The notes beneath the pieces are model-generated. The model made no database searches and was not told the DNA's origin. It saw only the letters and a program-made list of their open reading frames with translations. From the NCBI GenBank assembly GCA_964016985.1, contig OZ024826.1:42105796-42169795 (forward strand): a stretch of DNA of 64,000 bases. Reading direction: 5' to 3'. Origin of the DNA: Anodontia alba. Its lineage: Eukaryota > Mollusca > Bivalvia > Lucinida > Lucinidae. Positions 20,228 through 30,352 of this stretch are shown one piece after another. A program made the position numbers and the translations under genes. Position 1 is the first letter of the stretch; every line of letters begins with the position of its first letter.

Positions 20228-20797
20228 CTGACCTCTGTGGCTCAGTCTCGGATGCACGTCCGACTGGTGATTAGGCGCTTGGGGGTTTGATCCCATTAAA
20301 ATTCTTTTGTGGAGATTGATCATGAAATACAAAGTATTTTCTATTGTCAACCTCTCCCTTCTGCTGATTCAAGAAAGACAGTTGTCAGTTACTGGCAAAA
20401 GAATGTCCATAAATACTGGTTAACTACTTAGACATTACGAAAACACGCCTATATAAATATATTGAAAATTTTACCTCCAAAAACATAAAATTTTCAGATA
20501 AAAAAATCCGATTTTTTTCATATTTCTACTCAAAACAGAGATTGTGGGTACCCGTTAGAACCGCCTCGGCGAGGCGGTTCTAACGAGTACCCACAATCTA
20601 TGTTTTTTAGCAGAAATAAGAAAAATAATGCATACCCCTGTAAACCCCAGTTTTACTATATAAAAGTGGGGTTTAAGGGGGTCAAAATTATATAGGCGTG
20701 TTTTCGTAACTAAGCCTGCCTAGGAAGAGTGTAGTTAGGTAAAGTGACCAGCTTGACATGACCCTAATGGGTTGAATGGGCCATAAAACCTCAACTA
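20228..20797 (+). mobile_element. SINE split by a hairpin element
   Basis: The head GCTGACCTCTGTGGCTCAG and body run to 20432, the A-family element (20433-20709) interrupts it, and the 3' part CTAAGCCTGCC...CCTCAAC resumes to 20797. The SINE itself interrupts a field rich in TTCATGAA motifs. Confidence 0.88.
20433..20709 (-). mobile_element. Hairpin element family A inside a SINE
   Basis: An inverted A copy interrupting the SINE at CTTAGA / CTAAGCC. Compared with uninterrupted SINEs (CTTAGAGGACTAAGCC) three bases are missing, and the element's last TG is not visible. The filled and empty sites therefore show no simple target duplication. Confidence 0.9.
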
Positions 20798-21390
20798 AGT
20801 GCATCAAGGTCAAGAGCATATCAAGAATGTCTCATTTAGACTTCAGAGTCATTTCATGAGCTTTTCATGGAATTTGTACCATGAATGATTCCTGAAAATC
20901 ATGCACAATTCATGAACTGTAACTGTTCTTTTCCATGTTGGGGTAGTGCAAAGTTAATGAACTGTTCATGAATTTAGAAACATGAACAGTACATGTCCAG
21001 ACCATGAAGTTTAAATGAGATAATAAGGTTGTATAGTGAAACGTTCATGAACTATTCATACATACATGTTCATGAATGATTATGAACTGATCATAAAATG
21101 TTAGTCCATGAATAGTTCATGAATTCATTGGTAACAGATGAAGAACAGTTGTCAATGAACAGTCCATGAAAAATTCTTGATATTTCTTTGACAGTTCATG
21201 AACCATATGCAGTTTATGAACTCACATTATAGGGGTATTTCAAGAATTTGTCTCATTAAGACTTCAAGCATTTTCATGAACTTTTTTTTTGAAATCTGGA
21301 TATGAATTATTCATGAACATTTCATAAATAAATCATGAACTGTGGTCCATTTCAAAGTGGAAATTAGAAATATGCCATTCATTGCCTTCT

Positions 21391-21500
21391 TTAACCCTTA
21401 GCATTGGGACAGACAGGCCTGAGCAAACAGTGTAGACTCTGAACAGATGGTACAAAATGTGGCATCTGATCATGGGCTACACTGTTTGATACTCATGTAA
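21391..21500. mobile_element. Family D2, diverged
   Basis: It begins TTAACCCTTAGCATTGGGAC and keeps hairpin arms GTGTAGACTCTGAACAG / CTGATCATGGGCTACAC. Confidence 0.6.
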
Positions 21501-21625
21501 CAGTTGTAGGCTAATCAAACGGTCATAGACTGAGCATCAACAGGAGAAAACATACCTTCTGACATGTACATCCAGTGAAGACTCAAATCAGCCTGCGCAT
21601 CCACACAGTCAGAGTCTTCATTGTC

Positions 21626-22295
21626 CACATGGTGGAACTTTGCATCTTTGGTAATCCAAAATGCACACAGTGAAGATTCTGATCAGACTGCACGAATGTG
21701 CAGGCTGATCTGAATCCTCGCTGGGCGCACATATCCACATGGAAAAACTTTGCATCTTTGGTAATCCAAAATGCACACAGTGAAGATTCTGATCAGACTG
21801 CACGAATGTGCAGGCTGATCTGAATCCTCGCTGGGCGCACATATCCAGATGGAAAAAAACTTTGCATCTTTGGTAATCCAAAATGCACACAGTCAAGATT
21901 CTGATCAGACTGCACGAATGTGCAGGTTGATCTGAATCCTCGCTGGGCGCACATATCCAGATGGGAAAAACTTTGCATCTTTGGTAATCCAAAATGCACA
22001 CAGTCAAGATTCTGATCAGACTGCACGAATGTGCAGGCTGATCTGAATCCTCGCTGGGCGCACATATCCACATGGAAAAGCTTTGCATCTTTGGTAATCC
22101 AAAATGCACACAGTGAAGATTCTGATCAGACTGCACGAATGTGCAGGCTGATCTGAATCCTCGCTGGGCGCACATATCCAGATGGGAAAAACTTTGCATC
22201 TTTGGTAATCCAAAATGCACACAGTCAAGATTCTGATCAGACTGCACGAATGTGCAGTCTGATCTGAATCTTCGCTGGGCGCACATATTCGAAGA
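21626..22295. repeat. ~111-bp tandem array built on hairpin J
   Basis: Six units (TTTGCATCTTTGGTAATCC, AAAATGCACACAGTGAAGAT, TCTGATCAGACTGCACGAAT, GTGCAGGCTGATCTGAATCC, TCGCTGGGCGCACATATCC) at ~110-113-bp steps. Two variants (CAGTGAAG/CAGTCAAG) are distributed in a pattern suggesting multi-unit duplication. It ends 80 bp from the TM1 exon donor. Confidence 0.92.
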
Positions 22296-22375
22296 TACAC
22301 TTTCGAATGTTGCGTCTCAATTGGTCTTGTTAGGATGTTTCAATATTTTGGCCAAATATGGCAACCCAAACTTAC

Positions 22376-22592
22376 CTCCACCATTCCTGTACACTAGATA
22401 AGGAAATCTCCAGATGTTACCAAGGCCGACAATATACCCAAGACAAGACAGAATAAATTCCAGCTTCACCCGCCAGTTGCCTCGTTCCTCATTCTCAAGA
22501 TCGGAGTCAATACTGTCAGTGCTCGTGATGGTCATAAGATCGGACAGGTATCCCCCTGCCATTGATGAGTCTGGGGATTCTATATCTGAGCT
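22376..22592 (-). CDS. SLC6 transporter exon: N-terminus and TM1
   Basis: This exon encodes 72 codons plus one base. The acceptor is TTTACAG just above 22592 and the donor is GTAAGT at 22375-22370. The first ~40 residues are a Ser/Asp/Glu-rich cytosolic tail ([15 protein letters not shown], then [15 protein letters not shown]). TM1 follows, with the family hallmark [18 protein letters not shown], whose unwound segment supplies sodium and substrate contacts. The residue matching the monoamine-transporter Asp is Gly. The exon begins in phase 0 with no Met of its own at the boundary, so at least one upstream exon is expected; an internal Met (SSMAGG) is a less likely start. A 111-bp tandem array begins 80 bp below the donor, and a D3 hairpin element lies about 20 bp above the acceptor. 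Confidence 0.93.
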
Positions 22593-22612
22593 CTGTAAAT
22601 ATATCAAACAGT

Positions 22613-22832
22613 AAGGTAAATGTCCTGAAAGTTTGAACACTTTATTCCATTCTATTTTGGCCTAAAGTTTGCTTTTTATACAGATGTTTCTTAAATTACA
22701 TAGTTGAATGACAAACAGTGTAGATCCTGATCAGACTGCTCCTGAAGGAGCAGTCTGATCTGGGTCTGCACTGTTTATATATGTCATTTTGTCAGAAACT
22801 TAGGTGTGCGAAATTTTAGGACATTTACAGTA
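22613..22832. mobile_element. Hairpin element family D3
   Basis: A good hairpin (CAGACTGCTCCTGAAGGAGCAGTCTG). It ends ~20 bp above the acceptor of the TM1 exon. Confidence 0.82.
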
Positions 22833-22848
22833 CATACTGTATTTACCC

Positions 22849-23040
22849 TAAGTATTTGAACATCTTATCTCCTTACCATATTCATCCTAAAATTTGATTT
22901 TTTTTTTTTTGATTTTTTTTTTATACCGGTTGATGTGCTAAAGATTGCTGGATGAGTGGCAAACAGTGTATATCCTATTCAGATGCCACTGAAGGTGGCA
23001 TTTGATCGGGGTCTGCACTGTTTGCTACGCATTTGTGGCA
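22849..23040. mobile_element. Family D2, interrupted by C
   Basis: The left end TATTTACCCTAAGTATT, poly-T expansions and hairpin tip ATGCCACTGAAGGTGGCAT. After the C element, 23229-23260 continues TATACTGTTTGCTCAGG. Confidence 0.72.
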
Positions 23041-23049
23041 TCTCCAAAC

Positions 23050-23228
23050 AAGGTGCTTTTTGTTCAACCGAAAAGTACTGATATTTTTCTTATTTCTCCT
23101 CGAAAATGTACGGTGTGGGCACTCATTAGAAGTGCCTTGGTGAGGTGCTTCTAATGAGTTCCTGCAACATGACTTTACAAGAAGTAAGAAAAAATCTTTG
23201 TGGATCTCCCTTTGTATCTGTTGCTAAG
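23050..23228. mobile_element. Hairpin element family C
   Basis: Good pairing (AGAAGTGCCTTGGTGAGGTGCTTCT) includes G-T compensation at the tip. It interrupts the right part of a D2 element (right remnant 23229-23260). Confidence 0.75.
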
Positions 23229-23497
23229 TATGGGTCTATACTGTTTGCTCAGGTCTGTCTATTTTCATTCTCAGGTGTTCTAAGGAATCCGGAGAACATA
23301 ATTTGATGGAGAAGAAAAGAGTTCATATACCCTTCCCTCCCTTTAGTCCTTTTAAACATTCATAAATTTAAGACCATGAATAATGACACAGGCAGCTGGA
23401 TGCCTTTCTGAGACACTGCTAAGGAGAACTGACAACATAGGGTTTTTTTTTTTTTTTTTTTTGAAAAATGACACAAATATCAACATATACTCGTACT

Positions 23498-23600
23498 TAA
23501 CCGCTTTATAAGACCTTTCATAATATAAGACAGTTTTGGATATAAGATGTTTTAAAGGTGGACCCCAAAAGTGTTGTATTCAAACAACAATGTGTACATT
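23498..23600. mobile_element. Element Q fragment
   Basis: TTTATAAGACCTTTCATAAT, GGATATAAGATGTTTTAAAG and GTGGACCCCAAAAG match part of Q. Confidence 0.55.
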
Positions 23601-23671
23601 ATATAGAAAATGACATTTTAGACTTCTCAAATAAGAGAATTTTGTAAACATTGTGTGTATATTGCAATGAG

Positions 23672-23830
23672 TTTAACCTTTAAAGTGCTTATCACAACTA
23701 CAGAAAAAATAAGTCCTGACGTTTTATGTGAATTCATGATATGTCAAGCCTTATTTTCTTTGAATAATGATAATAAGAAAAAATTAAATCGTCATATGCT
23801 GTAATTGTGATCAGCTCTTTAAGATTTAAC
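23672..23830. mobile_element. Family G, tip deleted
   Basis: The ends TTAACCTTTAAAGTGC and GCTCTTTAAGATTTAA. The hairpin is only GTTTTATGTGAATTCATG. Confidence 0.75.
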
Positions 23831-23989
23831 CAAAGTTGATAAGAAAGGTAACATTTTGCCAAATTATCTCCCTTTATTAAATGTATATTACTTCCCTAGA
23901 AAAAAAATATAAAGTTTCTCTACTAACCAACTTTGTTAAGGGAGATAAAATCTGGCAAAGACAAAGAATTCCAACTTTTAGAAAATATA

Positions 23990-24480
23990 TTCTCTCACAC
24001 TGTCAAATGATATCTCCCTTACCTAGGGAAAGAGATGTCATTTAACGAAGAGACAATCTAAGAGATCATGTCAGATGATATGTCCCTTACCTAGAGAAGA
24101 GAGATACCATTTGGTAAGGAGAGAAAATCTAAGAGATTCTGTCAAATGATAAATCCCTTACCTAGGAATGATATCTTTCTTACCTAGGGCAGAGAAATAC
24201 CAAGAGAGAGAATCTAGGAGATTATGTCAAATGATATCTTCCTTGCCTAGGGAAGAGAGATACCATTTTGCAAAGAGAGAGAATCTGACATGTCAAATGG
24301 TATCTCCCTTACCTAGGGAAGAGAGATACCATTTAGCAATCAGAAAGAATAAAAGAGATTATGTCAAATGGTATCTCCCTTACCTCGGCCTTATAATAAG
24401 GGAAGGGAGACAACTTTTAGCAGAAGGCAGACAATTTCCTCCCTTTGCCAAACAATTATCTCCCTTACATATATTAGTTC
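23990..24480. repeat. ~65-bp tandem array
   Basis: About seven units of TCAAATGATATCTCCCTTAC, CTAGGGAAGAGAGATACCAT and TTAGCAAAGAGAGA, degenerating rightward. Confidence 0.78.
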
Positions 24481-24608
24481 AGGAGATAGCACACTGATAT
24501 CTCTTAGTCCTACCTGATCACTAAGGTTACAGTCGAACTCCACATGGTGGCCATGATGGTTACTCCGCCATCCAGGTTTCAAATCCATTGTGACATTTAC
24601 TACGCAAT

Positions 24609-24803
24609 GGGCAGATTCAGCAGACGACAAACTGATATTTTTTTCTTTTTTTTTCTAGAAAATAGGATCTGACACTTAATGCAAATTGTCTCCTAAGGAG
24701 ACAATTTGCATGAAGTGTCAAATCCTATTTTCAAGGAAAAATAATAAAAAATAAAATCAAAATGTCGTCTGCTGAATTTTTTTCCCAGCATGCAAAGTGT
24801 TAA
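24609..24803. mobile_element. Hairpin element family E
   Basis: A perfect core (GTCTCCTAAGGAGAC). It is directly followed by a G-family tandem trio. Confidence 0.82.
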
Positions 24804-24828
24804 TTAAAATGTCACTTCAAGCTGTTAC

Positions 24829-25418
24829 TTAACCATTAAAGCACTAAGCGAAATCGTAGCAAAAAACATTCTATTTTTGTTATTATTTTTCAGAGAAACT
24901 AAGAAACGGAATTCCATGTGAATTGTCTGCTAGGCAGACGATATACATAAACTGCCAACTCTCATTTTCTTAAAAACGAATAAATAAATACAATCAAAAT
25001 ATCTATTGCAGTTGCGATTAGCACTTCAAGGGTTTATAGATTTGTAGCAAACAAGATTCAAAAATTGATTTTGTTACTTTTCAGATAAAATGAGACTTGG
25101 CATTTCATGTCAGTTGTCTGCTAAGCAGATTCTTCACATGAAATGCCAGGTCTTATTTTCTCTGAAAATACCAACAAATAAATCAAAATGTTGTCTACTG
25201 CAGTTATGATTAGCACTTAAAGGTTTACAAATTTGTACCAGACGCAGTTCTAAAACTGATTTCATTATTTTTCAGAGAAAATGAGACTTGGCATTTCATT
25301 TCAGCCGAGCAGACGATTCACATGAAATACCTCAATCTAATTTTCTCAGAAATATAAAACAAATCAAACCAAATCAAAATGTCGTCTGCTGCAGTTGTGA
25401 CCAGTGCTTCAAAAATAT
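24829..25418. mobile_element. Tandem trio of family G elements
   Basis: Three G units in a row (24829-25035, 25036-25225, 25226-25418), same orientation. Neighbouring units share one boundary (CACTTCAAGGGTTTATAGA, CACTTAAAGGTTTACAAAT) instead of two separate ends. The cores GTCTGCTAGGCAGAC, GTCTGCTAAGCAGA and a shortened third show independent decay. Confidence 0.8.
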
Positions 25419-25651
25419 CTAATGGTTGATCCTCTTGTGTAAAAAGATAGTGCTTCCATTAATCCACAAAGATTTTTCGGAGACACTAAACCTTATTATG
25501 TCAGAAGTGACAGACACAAAAATACTTTTTATTTTGCAAGTTGATCAACTGGGCAACAACGAGGGGAAATATACCATATGATTATGGACCAAGCAAAGAC
25601 CCAGCTCTGTTTGTGCATCTACAAATCATTAGATACTGCAGTGCAAACCAA

Positions 25652-25896
25652 TTAACCCTTAAAGCGCCAATCACAACAATTGTCGTCTGCTTTGTCTTCT
25701 GCTTGTGATTTTAAAAGTCATTTCTGCAAACAGTGTGGACCCAGATCAGACTGCTCCTTTAGGAGTAGTCTGATCTGGGTCCACACTGTTTGCCTATATG
25801 CAAAATGTAATTTGAAAAGTCTGCAAGAAGATGCAGCAGACGACATAAGCAGACGACATTTTCAGATGCAGATTTTCTTGGCGCTTTAAGGGTTAA
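25652..25896. mobile_element. Hairpin element family F (G-type ends, module 2)
   Basis: Family F defined: TTAA-flanked, ends CCCTTAAAGCGCCAA as in family G, sub-terminal GTCGTCTGCT, but a module-2 hairpin (GCAAACAGTGTGGACCCAG; tip CTGCTCCTTTAGGAGTAG). 245 bp. Confidence 0.9.
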
Positions 25897-25991
25897 CAAG
25901 GAAGATCACGATCAGACTTTGAAGACGTGCGAGCTAATTTGGGAGTTTGCTGTCAGCAAATAAATTTAGGATTAATGTCTCACGACTTAAA

Positions 25992-26259
25992 TTAAAGCTT
26001 AGCATGCTGGATAAAGTTTTCAGCAGACCACATATTCATTTTTTCTTATTTTTCCTAGAAAACAGGATTTGACATTTCATGCAGCAAATTGTCTCCAATG
26101 AGTACAATTTGCATGGAATGACAAATCCTGTTTTCTGGGGACATTTCATGCAAATGTCAATTTGCATGAAATATCAAATTCTGTTTTCTGGAAAAAATAA
26201 GAAAAAAATGTCATCAATTTGTCCTCTACTGATTTAGCCCAGAGAGTAGTAACGGTTAA
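25992..26259. mobile_element. Family E with partly duplicated hairpin
   Basis: Two successive core segments (CAAATTGTCTCCAATGAG and CATGCAAATGTCAATTTGC) between E ends. Confidence 0.75.
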
Positions 26260-26477
26260 ATATTCCAGAACACTAATGATATTCCACCAATAACAATGCA
26301 GAAATAAAAATTTCAAAGCGACAATTCCTGAATCCTGTTAGATACAACAACAAACTAACAATGTTAAAAAGTTACAGAAAATACTCAAAATATATCAAAT
26401 TAAACTGTACTATGAGAAAAGGTACCTTTAGACATAACCCAAGGACAGAATTCTACTTAAGAACAAAGGTCCAGATA

Positions 26478-26665
26478 AGGTGTTTTTTTTTTTTGTTTTT
26501 TTTTTGTCATCTGAAATGTACCGATAGTTTTCTTATTTCTCCAGGAAAACATATGTTTGGGGCTCTCATTAGAAGCACCTCGATGAAACACTTCTATAAA
26601 GTACCCACAAAAAAAAAAAAAAAAAAAAAAAAAAAATGTAGATAAGCCTCCTTATCTGGAGTTTA
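26478..26665. mobile_element. Hairpin element family C with poly-A run
   Basis: The left arm is intact. The return arm is broken by a run of 29 A (26608-26636) after TACCCAC. Confidence 0.65.
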
Positions 26666-26669
26666 GTAA

Positions 26670-26788
26670 GGAAGAAAATAGTTTTCCAAGAAATCATATG
26701 TTTTAGGTACTTATTAGAAGTGCCTCAACGAGGCACTTCTAATGAGTGTCTACAACATATTTTTTAATGGAGAAATAAAACAAAATAG
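26670..26788. mobile_element. Hairpin element family C
   Basis: Perfect tip AGAAGTGCCTCAACGAGGCACTTCT, directly following the previous C copy and preceding a D2 element. Confidence 0.78.
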
Positions 26789-27009
26789 TATACCACATGT
26801 ACCCTAAGTATTCGGACAGACATACCTGAGGAAATAGTGTAGACCCTGATCAAACACCACTGACAGTGGCATCTGATCTAGGTCTACACTGCTCGCCACT
26901 CATACAACACATCAACGGACACATTAATAAGTAGTCAAATAGTCTTGCTCAAATTTTAGGACATGTATAGTAAAAAGTTAAGGTGCTCCTATACTTAGGG
27001 TAAATATGA
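26789..27009. mobile_element. Family D2, complete
   Basis: Both ends (TACCCTAAGTATTCGG and ATACTTAGGGTAAATATG) and the hairpin (tip GCCACTGACAGTGGC) are present. Confidence 0.82.
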
Positions 27010-27100
27010 CATCATTTTTATCTGGGACTTAGCTGTCCACAATTGCCATGAAAAGCTCCTATTTTCCTAGCCCGGCTCAAGTAAGTAATTAGCATGTGGT

Positions 27101-27311
27101 CTAACCTTTACCACTTTATGGATAAATTCAACAGATTACAAAATGATGATACCTTCTTGATGATATTTTCTTAATTTTGTCTAGAAAATAGGATTTGACA
27201 TTTTATGCAAATTTGCACGAATTGTCAAATCCTGTTTTCTGGGAAAAAAAGAAAGAAAATTATTTCAAAATGTTGTCTGTAGTAAGTTTTACCCAGCATG
27301 CTAAGCGTTAA
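27101..27311. mobile_element. Family E, tip deleted
   Basis: The hairpin is shortened to CATTTTATGCAAATTTGC. Both ends are present. Confidence 0.75.
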
Positions 27312-27576
27312 GGAAACCTGGTGTGAACTTAAATTATTTTTTGGTTTCAGTAATAGTAAAGAAACTGATACCCCAAGAAAACAAGTTTTTAATTTCAGCT
27401 TCAGAAAGCCGAACTACTAGTGCAGGACAACCATTCGGTCATTCGCACTGTTACATGTTTTAGAAAATTCCACGGTTGAACAAGTTGATTCATCAATAAG
27501 AAATTGTATGCTCGTAAACCACTCTAGTTGCATCATTCATGGTAAACAATAAAATAAAATATAGTGTCTTTAAACA
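27312..27576. other. No recognised feature
   Basis: Unique-looking intronic or intergenic sequence. Confidence 0.4.
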
Positions 27577-27792
27577 TAGCCTATTTACACTAAGTATTGA
27601 CACAGGCAGGCCTTACAAAACAGTCGTACACCCAGATCAGATGCCACAGATGTGGCATCTGATCAGGGTCTACACTGTTTATCACTGATCCAGCAATTTT
27701 TAGACAGATCAACAGGTAATAAATTGGATTGTTCAAAGTTTAGGACAAGTATGGTAAAGAGTTAAGTGTCTCTGGATACTGAGGGAAAATAA
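27577..27792. mobile_element. Family D2, complete
   Basis: The tip GATGCCACAGATGTGGCATC is perfectly paired. The ends are diverged but recognisable. Confidence 0.8.
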
Positions 27793-27956
27793 ACAGTATT
27801 TAAATAAAACTTAATATCAATGTACTTTTAAACTCTTTTGCATACTGTACCAGAAAATCCCCAGTGCATAGAGTGCAAATATCAACAAAATTATTGTTGC
27901 AATCAAATTACGGGGAACTGAAACTTTCAGGGGAAACAATTATCAAAATTCTGTCT

Positions 27957-28046
27957 GCTCCCTTCTGAAAATGGGTCTACTCTATAAGGAAAGAATTTGC
28001 TCTAAGAGGGAGCAAATTCTTTTGTAGACATCTCTTCAGAAGGAGC
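27957..28046. repeat. Fold-back element N
   Basis: GCTCCCTTCTGAAAATGGGT with return AGACATCTCTTCAGAAGGAG; tip TTTGCTCTAAGAGGGAGCAAA. Confidence 0.72.
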
Positions 28047-28089
28047 TTGGGTGTAGTAAAGCAATAGGGAAGTCACAAAATTTGTCTTC

Positions 28090-28366
28090 CTTGATCAGAC
28101 GACAAATTGACGATATTTTTCTTACTTTTCCTAGAAAAAAGACTTCAACATTTCATGACAAATTGACGATATTTTTTTTTGTTTGCCTAGAAAAAAGACT
28201 TTAACATTTCATCAAAATTGTCTCCGAGACAATTTGCATGAAACCTTTGACATTTCATGAAAATTGTCTCCATAGGATTTGCATGAACTGATACAGCTAT
28301 TATTTAGAAATAAGAGACATATATTCAAATTGTCGTCTGCTCAATTAGCCCAGAAAGTGGTAAAGG
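28090..28366. mobile_element. Family E with repeated arms
   Basis: The left arm segment AAAAAAGACTTYAACATTTC occurs twice and the tip region twice (28218-28236, 28260-28285). Confidence 0.72.
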
Positions 28367-28389
28367 ACTGTAAACATAAGGATGAGGAA

Positions 28390-28470
28390 CATGTTTATCC
28401 AAAGTATTGGCACCAACAGGCCTGCACAAACAGTGTAGATCCAGATTCTCTCAGGACTGCAACTTTTTGA
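28390..28470. mobile_element. Family D2, truncated
   Basis: Left end and first arm only (ACAAACAGTGTAGATCCAG). Confidence 0.6.
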
Positions 28471-28557
28471 GAAATCTCCTGTAAACCGAAAGATAAAAAC
28501 CTTTGGCCAAATAAAATGTTGGTAAAGGTGCTGCACCCGCTTATCGGGTGATTCCAG

Positions 28558-28628
28558 ATTTTCAGTGAGACACTTCTAAAGAGTTCTCAAAAACATTGTT
28601 TTCGTGGAGATCTAGCAGAGCTATGCAT
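28558..28628. mobile_element. Family C fragment
   Basis: Only the return arm (GACACTTCTAAAGAGTTCTC) and the flank GTGGAGATC...GAGCTATGC remain. Confidence 0.45.
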
Positions 28629-28653
28629 ATAGTCCAATTCATGGGCAATATCT

Positions 28654-28902
28654 AAAATTTACCAATTTCTGGGCTAATAATTGATGATATTTTTCTAATA
28701 TTTCCCAGAAAACAGCTTTGGCATTTCATGCAAATTGTCTCCTAAGGAGACAATTTGCATGAAATGCCAATACCTTTTTTCTGAGAAAGATAAACTAAGG
28801 AGACAATTTGTATGAAACGCCAAAGCCTATTAACTAGGAAAATAAGAAAAGCATAGCAAAATGTTGTCTGCTGAAATATTAACCCAGCATGCTTTGCGTT
28901 AA
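28654..28902. mobile_element. Family E with duplicated return arm
   Basis: A perfect core, then a second return arm CTAAGGAGACAATTTGTATG, ends present. Confidence 0.75.
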
Positions 28903-28926
28903 TATCTTTAATATAATGACTTATCA

Positions 28927-29157
28927 ATACTTAATTTATCCTAAATTTTGGGATATCTTTCTTACGAGATTCCTCCTAAATTTTGAAGAATTCTATTTTG
29001 TTGCTTGTTGATGTGTTTAGAAATTGAAGTACAAGTGGCAAACACACAGTGGGCAAACAGTTTAAACCCTGATACAATGCCAGTTTATGAATTATCTGAT
29101 CTGGGTCTACACTGTTCGCTCAGGTCTGGCTGTCGCAATATGTTGGGTAATTATGGC
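28927..29157. mobile_element. Family D2
   Basis: The arm start is tandemly duplicated (GGCAAACACACAGTGGGCAAACAG in two steps) and the tip is decayed. Confidence 0.72.
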
Positions 29158-29369
29158 ATAAAATGAATGGACGATTTCTGAAAATCCTACCCCACCAGAG
29201 TTCACATTTTTCCCACAACAACCGTTTCAAAATCCATACCACAAATGTAAGTAATATTGGATTTTGAATTCAATCCAGCTTCGTGTCGAACTACATGATT
29301 ATTAAACTCAAGCATTTGATCCTCGTGCATTGTAGGGCACCAGAAACCAGCCAATGATTGAAATTTTAA

Positions 29370-29730
29370 CCCTTAACCCTTTAACTGCAAAGCAAAATTA
29401 AAGAAGACAAGATATTTTTATTGCAGAGAATATGAGACTTGACATTTGATGTGAATCATCTGCTAGGCAGACGACATTATTGATTTTGCTATTTTATGGA
29501 GAAAATAAGACTTGGCATTTCATGTGAATCATCTGCTAGGCATACGGCATGCTATTTTTTATTGTTTTTTATATAGAGAAAATAAGACTTGGTATTTCAT
29601 GTTAATCATCTAATAGGCAGATGAATAACATGTAATGCCAATCCTTATTTTCTCTGAAAAATACAAGAACAAAATCAAAATATCGTCTCCTGCTGTTGTG
29701 ACTAGAGCTTTAAGGATTAAAACACAGGTC
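29370..29730. mobile_element. Family G with three tandem left arms
   Basis: The segment GAGACTTGACATTTGATGTG / AAGACTTGGCATTTCATGTG, with ATCATCTGCTAGGCA, occurs three times at ~90-bp steps (29420, 29500, 29583). Only the last has a return arm. Confidence 0.75.
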
Positions 29731-29769
29731 ATATAAGCAGCAGGACAATTCTTTTGAGTGGTCTGCTAG

Positions 29770-29855
29770 AAAGATGATTCACATGAAATATGAAGCCATA
29801 TTTTCTTAAAGAAAAGAAAATAAAAGGATGTCGTCTTCAATGTTGAATTGCACTT
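29770..29855. mobile_element. Family G, right half
   Basis: The return arm AGATGATTCACATGAAAT and GATGTCGTCTTCAATG, merging into the left end of a D1 element. Confidence 0.6.
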
Positions 29856-30044
29856 TAAACCCTAGTTCTACTGAACTCGGATATGTCCTGCCTTTGCAAA
29901 CAGTAATGAAGCCAACTGATCTGGATCTGCACTATTTGCCATTCAGTATGTGAATTTGTATCAACAACCTTGATCAAGTAATCCGATTGGCTGAAACTAA
30001 AAGTGGGCGTGGCATCTTAATTTATTCATCATTGCAAGGGTTAA
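29855..30044. mobile_element. Family D1 with one arm shortened
   Basis: The left arm is cut to GCAAACAGTAATGAAGCC, so the hairpin is destroyed. The right side is intact to TTAA. Confidence 0.75.
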
Positions 30045-30138
30045 AGTTTAAAAGTGTAAGCAATGTGTCAATATTTGCTCAGACAATGATGTAACTGGGA
30101 ACCAGTGAACACTTTGATCGGCCTCGTACCTTAACAAT

Positions 30139-30312
30139 GCTAAGTGAATTGACAGACAGTCCGGACTAAACAGTACATTCCCAAATCAGATGCAGCAGAA
30201 TGTGGTGTCTGCTCAGGGTCTACATTGTTTGCCCATCAGCCAGCAATATTTTAGACACTTTGACAGACAGAAAAAATGGACTTGTTAAAATTTTATGATA
30301 TGTATGGTAAAG
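30139..30312. mobile_element. Family D2, diverged
   Basis: The arms CAGTACATTCCCAAATCAG and CTGCTCAGGGTCTACATTG have several mismatches. Confidence 0.65.
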
Positions 30313-30352
30313 ATGGTACATACAGACGATGATGATGATGATGATTTCGGGT

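Larger units (their letters stand above)
19790..21350. repeat. Field of TTCATGAA motifs
   Basis: Diverged GTTCATGAAC-type words recur dozens of times in 19790-20227 and 20798-21350. The SINE/A insertion splits the field. No fixed period is visible. Confidence 0.7.
704..22592 (-). other. SLC6-family transporter gene, partial (seven coding exons, TM1-TM7)
   Basis: This is the span of a split gene for a 12-TM Na+/Cl--coupled plasma-membrane symporter. The seven exons listed separately use AG acceptors and GT donors, and their junction phases agree: 217, 132, 144, 259, 133, 239 and 125 nt give one continuous frame of about 416 codons. Landmarks in order are an acidic N-terminus, [10 protein letters not shown] (TM1), GQFASLGP (TM2/IL1), a glycosylated EL2 with the usual W-N-x-x-x-C start, QVFFSLS and SSYNRF (TM6), and a TM7 LAGFTVF motif. 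TM1 has Gly where monoamine transporters have Asp, so the substrate is more likely an amino acid (glycine-, GABA- or proline-like). The exact substrate cannot be told. Introns of 1.3-8.4 kb are packed with fold-back elements. TM8-TM12 and the 3' end are off the left edge. Confidence 0.93.

Noticed and set aside
21618..22300. 222-residue minus-strand frame with repeated peptide
   Set aside because: It is a translation of the ~111-bp hairpin-J array, period divisible by three in some units. No splice or start context.
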